Shown here: positions 7,917-17,009 of the stretch, piece by piece
How the letters are laid out: the number at the start of each line of letters is the position of its first letter
Position numbering within the stretch: the stretch's first letter is position 1
From: MADRE2 sp964397015
GTDB lineage: Bacteria; Desulfobacterota; Desulfobacteria; Desulfobacterales; Desulfobacteraceae
Direction of reading: 5' to 3'
Length of the DNA: 64,000 bases
Assembly (NCBI GenBank): GCA_964397015.1
Contig: CAYNHL010000002.1
Location: 21,305 to 85,304 of the forward strand
Made by a program: the position numbers and the translations under genes
The notes under the pieces: model-generated
The model's input: only the letters and a program-made list of their open reading frames with translations
Databases searched by the model: none
Told to the model about the DNA's origin: nothing

Positions 7917-9389
7917 TTATTCCATGTCTACAATCTTGATGGTGATGTTGCCGATGACACCTGCAAGTTCTATTCCGGTACCCTTTTTTGATTCGGCGAG
8001 CCTGATATGGGTTACATCGGCGGGAAACTGGTTGAAAACCGCGTCCGCCGTTACCCATTCGCCGGCGTAAAATGCGTTCCATGCATGGTACATGAAAAGA
8101 TTGTTTTGATAATACAAGCCTGTCTCAATCCGTGTGGGAATACCGGCAGCTCTCCCGAGTGCGGCCAGTAAAACAGCATGTTCGTTACAGTCCCCCTGCC
8201 TGGTGTTCAATGTGGATAGGGCATCCGGCACAGAAGGCAAGGGCCGTTTTTCAATGTTTTCATAAACCCAGGTCAAAAGGGCCATGATTTTTTCTACAGG
8301 CGATGTCTTGTCATGGGTTATGGACCGGGCCAAATCGATGATATCGTCATTGTCCGACTGGACAAAGGGGCCTGGCGACAGGTATGGGGCCATGTCGGGG
8401 CCCGGTTTTTCAAAAGGACCACTGGGAATGGATTCCTTCTTTACAGTCAGGCGCTTGCCTTTAACGGATTGCCTCCGGGTGTCGAGTATGTAATCTGAAA
8501 GATCGATACCGCCTATTTCGATCACGAGCTGTACCAGGGATTCTTTGTCTGTTATGGGAGTCTTTGTCGATACGCCGGCCAGCCGGGTCAGGTCCTGTTC
8601 AGGATGCGATGTGATGCCCGACAGCGCCTTCTGCCGTTCCATTGCCCTGATTGTCATGCCCAGCATGCCTGCCTCCTTGAGCACCCGGCCCCGGGTATCC
8701 ATCCATAGAGTCTGGGTCATTCCAGCCACTGAAAGTTCCACCATAATGGCCTGAACGGTTTCATTTGAAATATCGACGGGTTCAATGCCCTTGACCTGGA
8801 CGGTGGCCGGCATGAATTCCATGCTGAGCGGTTCAAAAAGTGCATACTCCATCTTTGGATCAATGGACGGGTATCGCGTTGCCACATCCAGCAGGATTCC
8901 AGAGGCCAGAAAGGGGGGTGATTCGACATCGATGGAAATTTTTCTGGGAATATCTTCGGCCCCTGAAGTGTGAATCGTGAACAAATTTTCTTCAAGCCGG
9001 CCCCGGGCCTTGAAGGTAAAAAGGCTGGAATGGATTGCAAGAGAAAATGATTCAAGGCTGAAATCGTTTTTAAGCCGGGCACTGGTTTCCATTTTGATGT
9101 CCTGGACCATGCCCATGGTATTGAAACGGAAAAAGGCGCTGTCCTCTGAAGCGTAGCCGGTTTGAGTCGCCTGCAGGCTGGATACGGCATACCCGGCTTT
9201 TTCATCGTTGATGAAAATTCCTTTCCATGTTTCATGGTCAAGCACGGTTGCCTGTTCGGTGTCCGGCTGAGCCGTGGTGGAGGGGCCCAAGCCGGCCGGC
9301 TGGTAAAACCTTGCCCGGAAGATGACCAGGAACACCGCCATTGCAGCGGCAAACACTATAATAAACCATTTTTGCCTGAATAAAGCCAT
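7917..9389 (-). CDS. Membrane-anchored transglutaminase-like protein
   Basis: A 490-residue protein with an N-terminal hydrophobic anchor (about residues 9-25), a long central region of beta character, and a C-terminal transglutaminase-like (papain-fold) domain. The likely catalytic triad is visible: Cys in RQGDCNEHAVL, His in FMYHAWNAFY and Asp in WVTADAVFNQ. Such bacterial domains act as proteases or amidases or cross-link peptides. With the single N-terminal helix, the domain would face the periplasm. It heads the ABC exporter/MscS cluster. Its substrate is unknown, and a link between peptide processing and export is inference. Confidence 0.78.
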   Translation of the reverse strand: MALFRQKWFIIVFAAAMAVFLVIFRARFYQPAGLGPSTTAQPDTEQATVLDHETWKGIFINDEKAGYAVSSLQATQTGYASEDSAFFRFNTMGMVQDIKMETSARLKNDFSLESFSLAIHSSLFTFKARGRLEENLFTIHTSGAEDIPRKISIDVESPPFLASGILLDVATRYPSIDPKMEYALFEPLSMEFMPATVQVKGIEPVDISNETVQAIMVELSVAGMTQTLWMDTRGRVLKEAGMLGMTIRAMERQKALSGITSHPEQDLTRLAGVSTKTPITDKESLVQLVIEIGGIDLSDYILDTRRQSVKGKRLTVKKESIPSGPFEKPGPDMAPYLSPGPFVQSDNDDIIDLARSITHDKTSPVEKIMALLTWVYENIEKRPLPSVPDALSTLNTRQGDCNEHAVLLAALGRAAGIPTRIETGLYYQNNLFMYHAWNAFYAGEWVTADAVFNQFPADVTHIRLAESKKGTGIELAGVIGNITIKIVDME

Positions 9390-9490
9390 ATGATCTTTTA
9401 CGAAAACACCCCGGGGTTAATATAAAATGTCCAGAATGCAGGGGATCTTCAGTTCGTTGTCTTCAGGATAAGACAAAAACGGTTGTGCTG

Positions 9491-10450
9491 TCAAGAAGAT
9501 ACCGTTGTGACAAATTTACTGGCCGTGCCGGTGCGGTATATATCGGTTTTCATAAAGTTGATAAACGCTTTTTCCGTCAGCGTTAAAACCTTGTCCTGAA
9601 GGAGGACCAAAGAAATTTTGTTGATAATGTCTTTTTTCCCGGTCCTGATGGGAATGATCCGGCCCTGCTTCAATTCCCTGCTCACTATGTGGGAAGCTAC
9701 GACGCCGAGCCCTAGATGGCTTTTCATGCCGGATATGACGGCCTGGTGGTTGTCCACTGTCAAGACACGGTTCAATATCATGGAATGCTTGTTGAAGTGG
9801 TGTTTGAACCAGTTTATAAGGGGCAGCGAGCTTTTCTGGTAGGAAATGAATTCCTTTGTGGAAAGATTTTTAAAAGAATGATCCTTGTTGATCTTCCGTT
9901 CATAATAGTCACTGGAGCAGGCCAAAATGATCTCTTCGTCGATCAGTGGCTCGATGCTGTAGATGCCGAAATCCCTGGAGATCTGCTCCCTGGTTAAAAA
10001 GGCATCCACCAGGCCGAAATCAAGCTCGCCTTTGGCAATCATGGGGAAGATGCGGGCCGGGTCCCCTAACGTCATGGTAAATATCACTTCGGGATAAAGA
10101 TCCCTGAAACCGGCAAAAAGACCCGGAAAATAGAATTTACCAAATTCAATGGGGGCCCCGATTCTCAGGACACCGGAAGGAATTTTTTTGCGGCTGATAA
10201 TGCTTTCAGTTCCATAGTCCAGCTGTTTTACAAAAGGCTGAATTATATCGAACAGTTCCTGCCCGGCCAGGGTGGGAACCAGTTTTTTGTGCAAACGGAT
10301 GAACAACAGAGTGTTAAGTTCTTCTTCAAGCCTTGTAAGTCTCTGGCTGACGGCTGAAGGTGAAATGTTCAGTTCCCTGGCCGCGCCTGCCACGCTGGTC
10401 TGGAGAAACACAAAGTAAAAGACTTTGAGGCGGTTAAAATCAGGAAGCAT
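9491..10450 (-). CDS. LysR-family transcriptional regulator
   Basis: A 319-residue LysR-type regulator: N-terminal winged helix-turn-helix (FYFVFLQTSVAGAARELN, then SPSAVSQRLTRLEEEL) and a C-terminal co-inducer-binding domain with VLRIGAPIEFGKFYFPGLF. LysR proteins usually control a divergent gene and themselves. Here the divergent gene is a small membrane ORF at 10573, and palindromes typical of LysR sites lie between them. It also lies 101 bases upstream of the transglutaminase/ABC genes on the same strand, which may be targets. The effector cannot be predicted. Confidence 0.88.
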   Translation of the reverse strand: MLPDFNRLKVFYFVFLQTSVAGAARELNISPSAVSQRLTRLEEELNTLLFIRLHKKLVPTLAGQELFDIIQPFVKQLDYGTESIISRKKIPSGVLRIGAPIEFGKFYFPGLFAGFRDLYPEVIFTMTLGDPARIFPMIAKGELDFGLVDAFLTREQISRDFGIYSIEPLIDEEIILACSSDYYERKINKDHSFKNLSTKEFISYQKSSLPLINWFKHHFNKHSMILNRVLTVDNHQAVISGMKSHLGLGVVASHIVSRELKQGRIIPIRTGKKDIINKISLVLLQDKVLTLTEKAFINFMKTDIYRTGTASKFVTTVSS

Positions 10451-10460
10451 TAGAAAATCT

Positions 10461-10473
10461 TAATCTAAGATTA
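10461..10473. promoter_or_regulatory. LysR-type palindrome (T-N11-A)
   Basis: TAATCT-A-AGATTA is a perfect 13-base palindrome that also fits the T-N11-A rule for LysR-family operators. It lies 11 bases before the LysR start codon, so it is a candidate autoregulatory site. Confidence 0.5.
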
Positions 10474-10495
10474 AATTGTTTTAATTTTACTTAAT

Positions 10496-10507
10496 ATCAT
10501 TAATGAT
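10496..10507. promoter_or_regulatory. Second palindrome in the LysR divergent region
   Basis: ATCATTAATGAT is a perfect 12-base palindrome in the AT-rich gap between the LysR gene and the divergent small ORF, about 65 bases before that ORF. It may be a second regulator site or part of the promoter. Confidence 0.35.
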
Positions 10508-10572
10508 TTATATTGTACAGCATAAAAGATCTGATTGCCGGTACAGGCAATCCTTGAAAAGGAGAAAACACG

Positions 10573-10761
10573 ATGAAAGCCATTATAGACCAGCTCACAA
10601 AAGTACTCGTATACATGGTAACCCCTGAAGATTCAACCAGGATGGGAAACAGTGTCCTGAGCTTCGGCCTGTCGTCAAGGCTGGTAAGTCTCGGGTCATT
10701 TAAAGCCCTGTTCTGGGTTTTCAATTCCATGGTGATTTTGTATTTGATAACCTTGCTATAA
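10573..10761 (+). CDS. Small putative membrane protein, divergent from LysR
   Basis: A 62-residue ORF that I do not recognise. It is preceded by a strong ribosome site (AAAAGGAGAAAACACG before the ATG) and ends in a hydrophobic stretch (about residues 43-62, FKALFWVFNSMVILYLITLL) that could be one membrane helix. A hairpin that could terminate the transcript follows at 10811. The good ribosome site, the divergent LysR gene with palindromes, and the downstream hairpin favour a real gene, but it is short and has no known motif. Confidence 0.5.
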   Translation: MKAIIDQLTKVLVYMVTPEDSTRMGNSVLSFGLSSRLVSLGSFKALFWVFNSMVILYLITLL

Positions 10762-10810
10762 AAATACCTCAAACAGCGGCCCTAAAAAGGGCTGGTTATC
10801 AAACTCCCCG

Positions 10811-10840
10811 GCAGGCAGGTCATGTATATGGCCTGCCTGC
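10811..10840 (+). terminator. Hairpin after the small ORF
   Basis: GCAGGCAGG and CCTGCCTGC form a perfect 9-bp stem with a 12-base loop, followed by TTCATTTT. It can end transcription of the small ORF and may also help stop the converging opp operon, although the T-run on that strand is poor. Confidence 0.5.
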
Positions 10841-10899
10841 TTCATTTTCAGGCCTGGGTAATGCACTGCCCGGCGTTTTTTGTCACGATGATTTCAAAA

Positions 10900-11937
10900 T
10901 CAGTCCAGGGACCGGTTCTCTTCCACTGCATGGCAGGCGACAAAGGTACCGTTATCCAGCCTGGTCATGAGGGGCACTTCAGCGGTACACCGCTTGTCGG
11001 CGTATACGCAACGGTTGTGGAAAACACACCCGGTCGGCAGGTTTACCGGCGTGGGCACTTCGCCCTTGAGCCTGATATGCTTGGCTTTTTTTTCGCCAAT
11101 CCTGGGAATGGCACTCAGCAGTGCCCGGGTATAGGGGTGCCGCGGGGCTTCAAAAAGATTTTCAGCGCTGGCCACTTCACAAAGAGTACCCAGGTACATG
11201 ACTGCAACGCGGGTACTGATATGGCGGACCACGGACAAATCGTGGGTGATGAAAAGATATGTCAGGTCACGCTTTTCAGCGGCTTCCATCAGCAGGTTCA
11301 GGATCTGGGCCTGGATGGACACATCCAGGGCGGATACCGGTTCGTCTGCCACAATGAATTCCGGGTTGAGGATCAGCCCGCGGGCAATGCTTATCCGCTG
11401 GCGCTGACCGCCTGAGAATTCATGAGGATGCCGCCGGATCCATGCAGGATCCACGCCGACCTGGAGCATCACTTCAGCTATCATGTCCATTATCTGGGAT
11501 GAGGGCAACCTGGGATTATGGAACCGCAGCGGTTCTTCCAGGGTCTGCTGCACTGTTTTCCTTGGGTTGAGAGAGGCATACGGGTCCTGGAAAATCATCT
11601 GCATTTTTTTCCTGAACGGCAGCATTTGACCATGGTCCAGATTGTCTATACGTTTACCGTCATAGTATATTTCACCCGAGTTTGGTGCATAGAGTCCTAT
11701 TACCACCCTGGCAAGCGTTGACTTACCGCATCCGCTTTCCCCTACAACACTAAGGGTTTCACCTTTCTGGACGGCAAGAGATACATTGTTGACAGCCTTG
11801 ACGGTAGTTCTTTCACGCGTGAAACGGCCATTTTTGAATTTGATCTGATCGAGAAGTCCGCCTGAAATGTCAAAGTGCTTTACAATATTGTTGATGGATA
11901 CGAGTGTATGATCTGTCTTCATGGGTTGCTCAAACAT
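10900..11937 (-). CDS. oppF: Oligopeptide/dipeptide ABC transporter ATPase (OppF)
   Basis: Second ATPase of an oligopeptide importer. It has 345 residues with Walker A GESGCGKST, signature FSGGQRQRISIARGL, Walker B FIVADEPVSALDVS, and the C-terminal Opp/Dpp extension with cysteines (GCVFHNRCVYADKRCTAEVP), typical of the family and in some members a [4Fe-4S] site. It is the last gene of oppABCDF, 7 bases after oppD. The start is the first ATG; MKTDHTL five codons later is an alternative. Confidence 0.93.
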   Translation of the reverse strand: MFEQPMKTDHTLVSINNIVKHFDISGGLLDQIKFKNGRFTRERTTVKAVNNVSLAVQKGETLSVVGESGCGKSTLARVVIGLYAPNSGEIYYDGKRIDNLDHGQMLPFRKKMQMIFQDPYASLNPRKTVQQTLEEPLRFHNPRLPSSQIMDMIAEVMLQVGVDPAWIRRHPHEFSGGQRQRISIARGLILNPEFIVADEPVSALDVSIQAQILNLLMEAAEKRDLTYLFITHDLSVVRHISTRVAVMYLGTLCEVASAENLFEAPRHPYTRALLSAIPRIGEKKAKHIRLKGEVPTPVNLPTGCVFHNRCVYADKRCTAEVPLMTRLDNGTFVACHAVEENRSLD

Positions 11938-11944
11938 CCTTATC

Positions 11945-12901
11945 TTATTTCATGTGGCAAGCGGCAAGTGAACCGTTGATATCACGTAACAGCGGTGTTT
12001 CTCTGGTACAGATATCCTGCTTGAGTTCACATCTCGGGTTAAATGGGCATCCCGGGGGAATATCGGTCAGTGTCGGCATCATTCCCGGAATCTGGCTGAG
12101 TTTTTCACCGGGAGGTATGATACCGGGGATGGAGGTAATCAACCCCTGGGTGTAGGGGTGAACCGGATGCTGGATTATCTGGTCGGTCAATCCGTACTCT
12201 ATGATTCTACCGGCATACATGACCGCGATTTTCTCGGTCACCTGGGAGACAACGGCCAGATCATGGGTGATCAGAATCAATCCCATCTGTTCAGTGGTGC
12301 AAAGTTCCTGCAGCAGATCCATGATTTCCGCCTGTATGGTGACATCCAGTGCGGTTGTTGGTTCATCGGCTATTATGATGGCCGGGTCTGCCAGAAGTGA
12401 GATGGCGATGATGATTCGCTGCCGCATACCGCCTGACAATTCGTGCGGGTATTGTCGAAGGCGCTTTTCAGGTGAAGGAATCTGGACCTTCTTCAGCTTT
12501 TCCAGGGCAATACGTTCCGCCTCTTTTCGGGAGATGCTCCTGTGTGCCTTGAGGGTCTCAACCATCTGGGTGCCGATGGTGAATACCGGGTTCAGAGTCA
12601 TCATCGGATCCTGGAAAATCATGCTGATGCGGTTTCCCCTGATCCGGCGCATCTTTGAAAAGGAGTACGAGCTGATTTCGTTGCCCTCGAACAGGATACG
12701 GCCTTTTGATATATAACCGGGCTTGCTGATCAGGTTGATAATGGCGAATCCTGTCACGGATTTGCCGGCACCGCTTTCCCCCACTATTCCCAGTTTTTCC
12801 CCTTTGTCCAGGGTGAAGCTGACACCGTCGATGGCGGTGATATCACCAAATCTCAATGCAAATTTAACTTCAAGGTCTTGGACTTCTAAAAGATGAGACA
12901 T
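11945..12901 (-). CDS. oppD: Oligopeptide/dipeptide ABC transporter ATPase (OppD)
   Basis: First ATPase of the importer. It has 318 residues with Walker A GESGAGKSV, signature LSGGMRQRIIIAISL, Walker B IIIADEPTTALDVT, and the C-terminal oligopeptide-transporter cysteine region (GCPFNPRCELKQDIC). It lies 9 bases after oppC and 7 before oppF in the same operon. It works with OppF to power uptake through OppB-OppC. Confidence 0.93.
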   Translation of the reverse strand: MSHLLEVQDLEVKFALRFGDITAIDGVSFTLDKGEKLGIVGESGAGKSVTGFAIINLISKPGYISKGRILFEGNEISSYSFSKMRRIRGNRISMIFQDPMMTLNPVFTIGTQMVETLKAHRSISRKEAERIALEKLKKVQIPSPEKRLRQYPHELSGGMRQRIIIAISLLADPAIIIADEPTTALDVTIQAEIMDLLQELCTTEQMGLILITHDLAVVSQVTEKIAVMYAGRIIEYGLTDQIIQHPVHPYTQGLITSIPGIIPPGEKLSQIPGMMPTLTDIPPGCPFNPRCELKQDICTRETPLLRDINGSLAACHMK

Positions 12902-12910
12902 CTTGCTTGT

Positions 12911-13831
12911 TTATCCTTTATACAGTTTTGGGTTCAGCACATCCCTGAGCCAGTCACCTAAAAGATTGACCACCAGAACAAACAGTACCAGTACAAGTCC
13001 GGGGAAGATAGTGATCCACCATGAGCCGGAAAATATGTACTCGAATCCTGACCGGATCAAGGATCCCAAAGAGGGTTTGGTAATGGGCATGCCCAGTCCG
13101 AGAAATGAAAGGGCGGCTTCGCTCATGACAGCATTGGCTACCTGCAGCGTGGAGATGACCATTATGGATGTCAGGGCGTTGGGCAGCACGTGACGTACCA
13201 TGATCACCGGCCGGGAAAGACCTATTACCCTGGCGGCCTCGACATATTCCTTGTTTTTTTCTCCCATGACAGCGGCCCGGATGGTCCTGGCATACATGGG
13301 CCACTCCGCCAGGCCGATAATGACGATCAGCAGTGGTACTGCCAGCTGTTCATATTTTCCTAAGCCGAATACTATCTGGAAAATAGCTCCTATAAAAATG
13401 GCCACCATCAGGTAGGGAAAGGAAAACTGGATATCTGCAATCCGCATGAGGAATGAATCCATCCGCCCTCCCAGGTAACCGGCGGTAAGGCCCATTAAAA
13501 TACCAATGGTTGCCTGCAGGGTCACGGCACCCATGCCAATGATAATGGAGGTACGAAGTCCATAGAGCATGGTGGACAGCATGTCCCGTCCCATGTTATC
13601 CGTTCCCAGCAGGAAGTCCTCGGTCCCGCCTTCAATGAACGTGGGCGGGATTTCTGAATTCATGATATCGATATTGTGAGGGTCGTACGGATCCATTGGG
13701 GCAAGCAGGGGGGCGAACAGGGCCATCATCAGGAAGATCACCAGTACGATGAAACTGGCAATAGCCACCTTGTCCCGCTTGAAACTGTACAGAAAATATG
13801 AGTTCTTGAACTTTTTAAGCTTTTCTTTCAT
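12911..13831 (-). CDS. oppC: Oligopeptide/dipeptide ABC transporter permease (OppC)
   Basis: Inner-membrane permease of the binding-protein-dependent type. It has 306 residues from MKEKLKKFKNSYFLYSFKRD, with a first helix near residues 22-42, a periplasmic loop carrying GGTEDFLLGTDNMGRDMLS, and the EAA-type loop EAARVIGLSRPVIMVRHVLPN that docks on the ATPases. I chose the start at 13831 because it overlaps the oppB stop as ATGA. A longer upstream reading would run 165 bases into oppB and has no family sequence. Confidence 0.92.
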   Translation of the reverse strand: MKEKLKKFKNSYFLYSFKRDKVAIASFIVLVIFLMMALFAPLLAPMDPYDPHNIDIMNSEIPPTFIEGGTEDFLLGTDNMGRDMLSTMLYGLRTSIIIGMGAVTLQATIGILMGLTAGYLGGRMDSFLMRIADIQFSFPYLMVAIFIGAIFQIVFGLGKYEQLAVPLLIVIIGLAEWPMYARTIRAAVMGEKNKEYVEAARVIGLSRPVIMVRHVLPNALTSIMVISTLQVANAVMSEAALSFLGLGMPITKPSLGSLIRSGFEYIFSGSWWITIFPGLVLVLFVLVVNLLGDWLRDVLNPKLYKG

Positions 13832-14811
13832 TTTGTTCCTGTTATTCTGACGGTGGGGTTGATCAGCCCGTAAAGGATGTCTACAACTGTATTGACAATA
13901 ACAAACACACATGCCACTACCACCAGGTAGGCTATCAGCAGGGAGATATCCGCACGCTGGACCGCTTCCAGGAACATGAATCCCATGCCCTGCCATTGAA
14001 ACACGGTTTCCGTGAGAATGGTAAAGGCGAACATGATTCCGATCTGGACACCGAACACGGTGATAACGGGCAGCAACGTGTTCTTGAACGCATGGACCAG
14101 CCAGATTCTCATGGGGGACAACCCCTTGGCCCAGGCATACTTGATGTACTCGGTCTCCAGTACCTCCATCATTTCCGACCGGATCAGCCGGATATACAGC
14201 GGCATCATGATGGAGGACAGGGAAATACAGGGCAATATGAGGTGTTTAAGGCCGTCAACGGTCAAAAATCCTGTCTGCCAGTACTCGCTTCCGAACAAAG
14301 CCACTGTTTCACCGCGGCCGTAAGACGGCAGCACCCCCAGTATGATCGCGAACAGGTAAATCAGGAGGATGGCCGTTAAAAATACCGGCATGGATACCCC
14401 CAGGGTGGAAAAACTCATGATGAACCTCGACAGCAGGCTGTGAGGTTTCAGGGCCGAATAGACCCCCAGGGGTAAAGAGACCACGATGATGATCAGGGCT
14501 GTTCCAAACACCAGTTCAATGGTGGCAGGAGCGTGTTTGAGTATGACTTCAAGGGCGGGCCGGCTGTACATGAACGACATGCCCAGGTCTCCCTTTAAGG
14601 CATTTTTTACAAACCGGACATACTGGACAAAAAAAGGATCGTTCAATCCCATTTCATCAGCCATTTTGGCCCTCTGGGCCGGTGTTACGCGCTCTCCTAC
14701 CAGGTCACGGATGGGATCACCGATCTGGGATTTGATGGAAAATCCAACCATTCCTATAATAAGCATCACCAGGATGGCCTGGGCAATTCTTCTCAATATA
14801 AATGCAACCAT
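13828..14811 (-). CDS. oppB: Oligopeptide/dipeptide ABC transporter permease (OppB)
   Basis: Partner permease with 327 residues. It starts MVAFILRRIAQAILVMLIIG, the usual OppB/DppB N-terminus, and has six expected helices and the EAA loop in YIKYAWAKGLSPMRIWLVHAFKN. It lies 105 bases after oppA, behind a strong hairpin, and shares its last four bases with oppC. Confidence 0.92.
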   Translation of the reverse strand: MVAFILRRIAQAILVMLIIGMVGFSIKSQIGDPIRDLVGERVTPAQRAKMADEMGLNDPFFVQYVRFVKNALKGDLGMSFMYSRPALEVILKHAPATIELVFGTALIIIVVSLPLGVYSALKPHSLLSRFIMSFSTLGVSMPVFLTAILLIYLFAIILGVLPSYGRGETVALFGSEYWQTGFLTVDGLKHLILPCISLSSIMMPLYIRLIRSEMMEVLETEYIKYAWAKGLSPMRIWLVHAFKNTLLPVITVFGVQIGIMFAFTILTETVFQWQGMGFMFLEAVQRADISLLIAYLVVVACVFVIVNTVVDILYGLINPTVRITGTK

Positions 14812-14841
14812 AATTTTTTCTTGTATAAAGACATTGAAGAA

Positions 14842-14876
14842 CCTGCCGGAAGCCGGAAAATCCGGATTCCGGCAGG
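14842..14876 (-). terminator. Intercistronic hairpin between oppA and oppB
   Basis: CCTGCCGGAA and TTCCGGCAGG form a perfect 10-bp stem, and the loop can itself fold through CCGGA and TCCGG. No long T-run follows on the minus strand. A hairpin here, between the binding protein and the permeases, commonly acts as an attenuator or mRNA stabiliser so that oppA is made in excess. Confidence 0.55.
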
Positions 14877-14916
14877 ATGGTCAGTACCATTTTCGTGTCA
14901 TTGCATCAATAACTCA

Positions 14917-16476
14917 CTATTCAATGACCAGGTCACCGAAATAGGGGAAGTTCATTGCATTGATGATCGGACGGACACGGACGTTTTTCTTTGCACCATA
15001 GGAATGGTTCTGCCAGTGATAGGGAACAAAGGCGGCGTCGTCGTAGAGAATCTGCTCGACTTCCTGGAGCATGCTGGCCCTCTTGTCAAGGTCTGTTTCA
15101 GACTGGGCTGCCAGGACAAGCTCGTCCACTTTCGGGTTGCAGTACATGCCTGAGTTGAACTGGCCGTAGCCGGTCTCGGCATCAGGGCACATCGTCAGGA
15201 ATTCAGAGAAATTGCCGGAATCTTCGGTATCTGAATGCCATCCGATCATCATCATGTCGGCAGCCTTTGCATCGAATTCATCCCAGTACTGTGCCTTGGG
15301 CAAGGTTTTCAGGTTGACCTTGATGTTGATTTTTCCCAGCATCTGGGCGGTGGCTTCTGCAATCTTGGCATCATTGACATAACGGTTGTTGGGAGCCATC
15401 ATGGAAATCTCGAAGCCGTCTTCATAACCGGCTTCCTTCATGAGTGCCTTGGCTTTTTCAAGATCATAACGGGGTTTGAGGTTTTCCTTGTACCCGACAT
15501 ATCCCCTGGGACCCTGCTGGCCAGCAACTGTGGCGGTGCCTTTCATGATCTGCTGAACGATGCCTGTATTGTTGACTGCATGTACGATAGCCTGGCGGAC
15601 TCTGACATCCTTGAAGGCGGGAACCCTTTCCTGGTTCATCTGGAAAGTGATGATCCGGCCGCCGGAAATTGTTTCAAGCTTGACCTTGTCGTCAGAGTTG
15701 ATGCGTTTGAAATCCTGGGGCGGTACCGGAGAGATGAAATCCACGTCACCTGACAGCAGGGCGGCCACGCGGGTGGCGTTTTCCTTGATCGGGGTCAGGG
15801 TCAGCTCGGTAACGTTGCCCGGGCAGTTTGCATCCCAGTAATCGGGATTGCGTTTTAAAACGAGTTTTACGCCGTGATCACGTTCAGCAACGGTGAATGC
15901 GCCTGTACCGGAGGCATTGTGCTCGGCAAAGGAATCTCCGACCTTGATTACGTCATCTTTTTTCTGGCCGGGTCTTTTGGGATCGTCACCTGAATAGAAT
16001 TCAGAATCCAGGGGGAAAATATAGGTGGCCATGTTGATCAGCAGAGCATAGGGTTTTTTGGTTTTGATGTCCACTGTGTAGTCATCCACAACGGTACATC
16101 CTTCAAATGGTGCAAAAAGGCCCTTGAAGTCAGCGCTTTTGTAAAAGCGGTCAAATGTGAATTTGACATCTTTTGCTGTAAACGGATTGCCGCTGTGGAA
16201 TTTGACGCCCTTGCGCAGGTGGAAGCGCATGGTCAGATCATCGATTCTTTCCCAGCTGGTGGCCAGGCGGGGTTCGAATTCCATGTCCTGGGTCCAGCGT
16301 ACAAGCGGATCAAATACCCAGTGGGACAGCTGCAGCATGCCGCCGGACAGCTGAACCTGGGGATCGAGCGACACGGGGTCGGCATCGAGTCCGACTTTGA
16401 ATGTCTTTGCGCCGGCAGAAGCCGCAAAAGACAGTACCATGAAAAGACTTAGTGCAATCAGTGCTAATTTTTTCAT
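14917..16476 (-). CDS. oppA: Peptide-binding protein (OppA/DppA, SBP family 5)
   Basis: Periplasmic solute-binding protein that captures peptides for OppBCDF. It has 519 residues from MKKLALIALSLFMVLSFAAS, a clear signal peptide cleaved near ASAGA-K. The mature part has the family 5 signature region (ATSWERIDDLTMRFHLRKGV, then FTAKDVKFTFDRF). A GGAGGGTAGG ribosome site at 16479-16486 supports this start over a longer reading to 16533. First gene of the operon. No terminal cysteine for lipidation is seen, so it is probably soluble. Confidence 0.93.
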   Translation of the reverse strand: MKKLALIALSLFMVLSFAASAGAKTFKVGLDADPVSLDPQVQLSGGMLQLSHWVFDPLVRWTQDMEFEPRLATSWERIDDLTMRFHLRKGVKFHSGNPFTAKDVKFTFDRFYKSADFKGLFAPFEGCTVVDDYTVDIKTKKPYALLINMATYIFPLDSEFYSGDDPKRPGQKKDDVIKVGDSFAEHNASGTGAFTVAERDHGVKLVLKRNPDYWDANCPGNVTELTLTPIKENATRVAALLSGDVDFISPVPPQDFKRINSDDKVKLETISGGRIITFQMNQERVPAFKDVRVRQAIVHAVNNTGIVQQIMKGTATVAGQQGPRGYVGYKENLKPRYDLEKAKALMKEAGYEDGFEISMMAPNNRYVNDAKIAEATAQMLGKINIKVNLKTLPKAQYWDEFDAKAADMMMIGWHSDTEDSGNFSEFLTMCPDAETGYGQFNSGMYCNPKVDELVLAAQSETDLDKRASMLQEVEQILYDDAAFVPYHWQNHSYGAKKNVRVRPIINAMNFPYFGDLVIE

Positions 16477-17009
16477 CCTACCCTCCAAAAAAAACCAAAA
16501 ATTAAATAAAGTTGAACTAATACAAAAAAACAAACGCCACTATCATTTTGTAGCATGTAACAAAAATATAACAATCTGTCAGGACCTACCAGAAAAAAAT
16601 AAAATGGTCAAGATATATCAGGGGTATCAACGGGCAGGCGTATGTAAAAATTCCCCGGAAACGGGATATGAAAATGGGTTCATATTTTTCATATGGAATT
16701 TCAGGGATTAGTGAAAATAATTATTGACTATTTTAAAATTTAATGTAATGAATGGTTATTCATTTTTGTACTTTTTATTTTCAAGGGTGTTTAACACCAT
16801 CGCAGTTTTTTTGATGATTGTTACAATCTCTTGTTTTTATAATATTTATCTTTTTTTACTGTATGATTTATTCAAATATCACAGGGATGCAGCAAGCCTT
16901 GTACAGGCGGATGTTTTATATGAGTGTTAATTCATTTGTCTAAATACAGACCGGGTGACATTATTGCATTGCCGACATACAACAACACAGCGACACCAGG
17001 AGGAAAAAA
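16477..17009. other. AT-rich intergenic region between oppA and acyl-CoA dehydrogenase
   Basis: 533 bases separating two divergent genes, with no convincing gene. It should hold the promoters of oppA (left) and the acyl-CoA dehydrogenase (right). An inverted repeat ATATGAAAA/TTTTCATAT (16666-16694, 11-base loop) is the only clear structure. A TTGACT at 16724-16729 has no good -10 partner at standard spacing. The composition is clearly more AT-rich than the flanking genes. Confidence 0.6.

Noticed and set aside
16724..16930. 68-codon ORF with TTG start in the gap before the acyl-CoA dehydrogenase
   Set aside because: No ribosome site, hydrophobic composition explained by AT-rich DNA, no family features.
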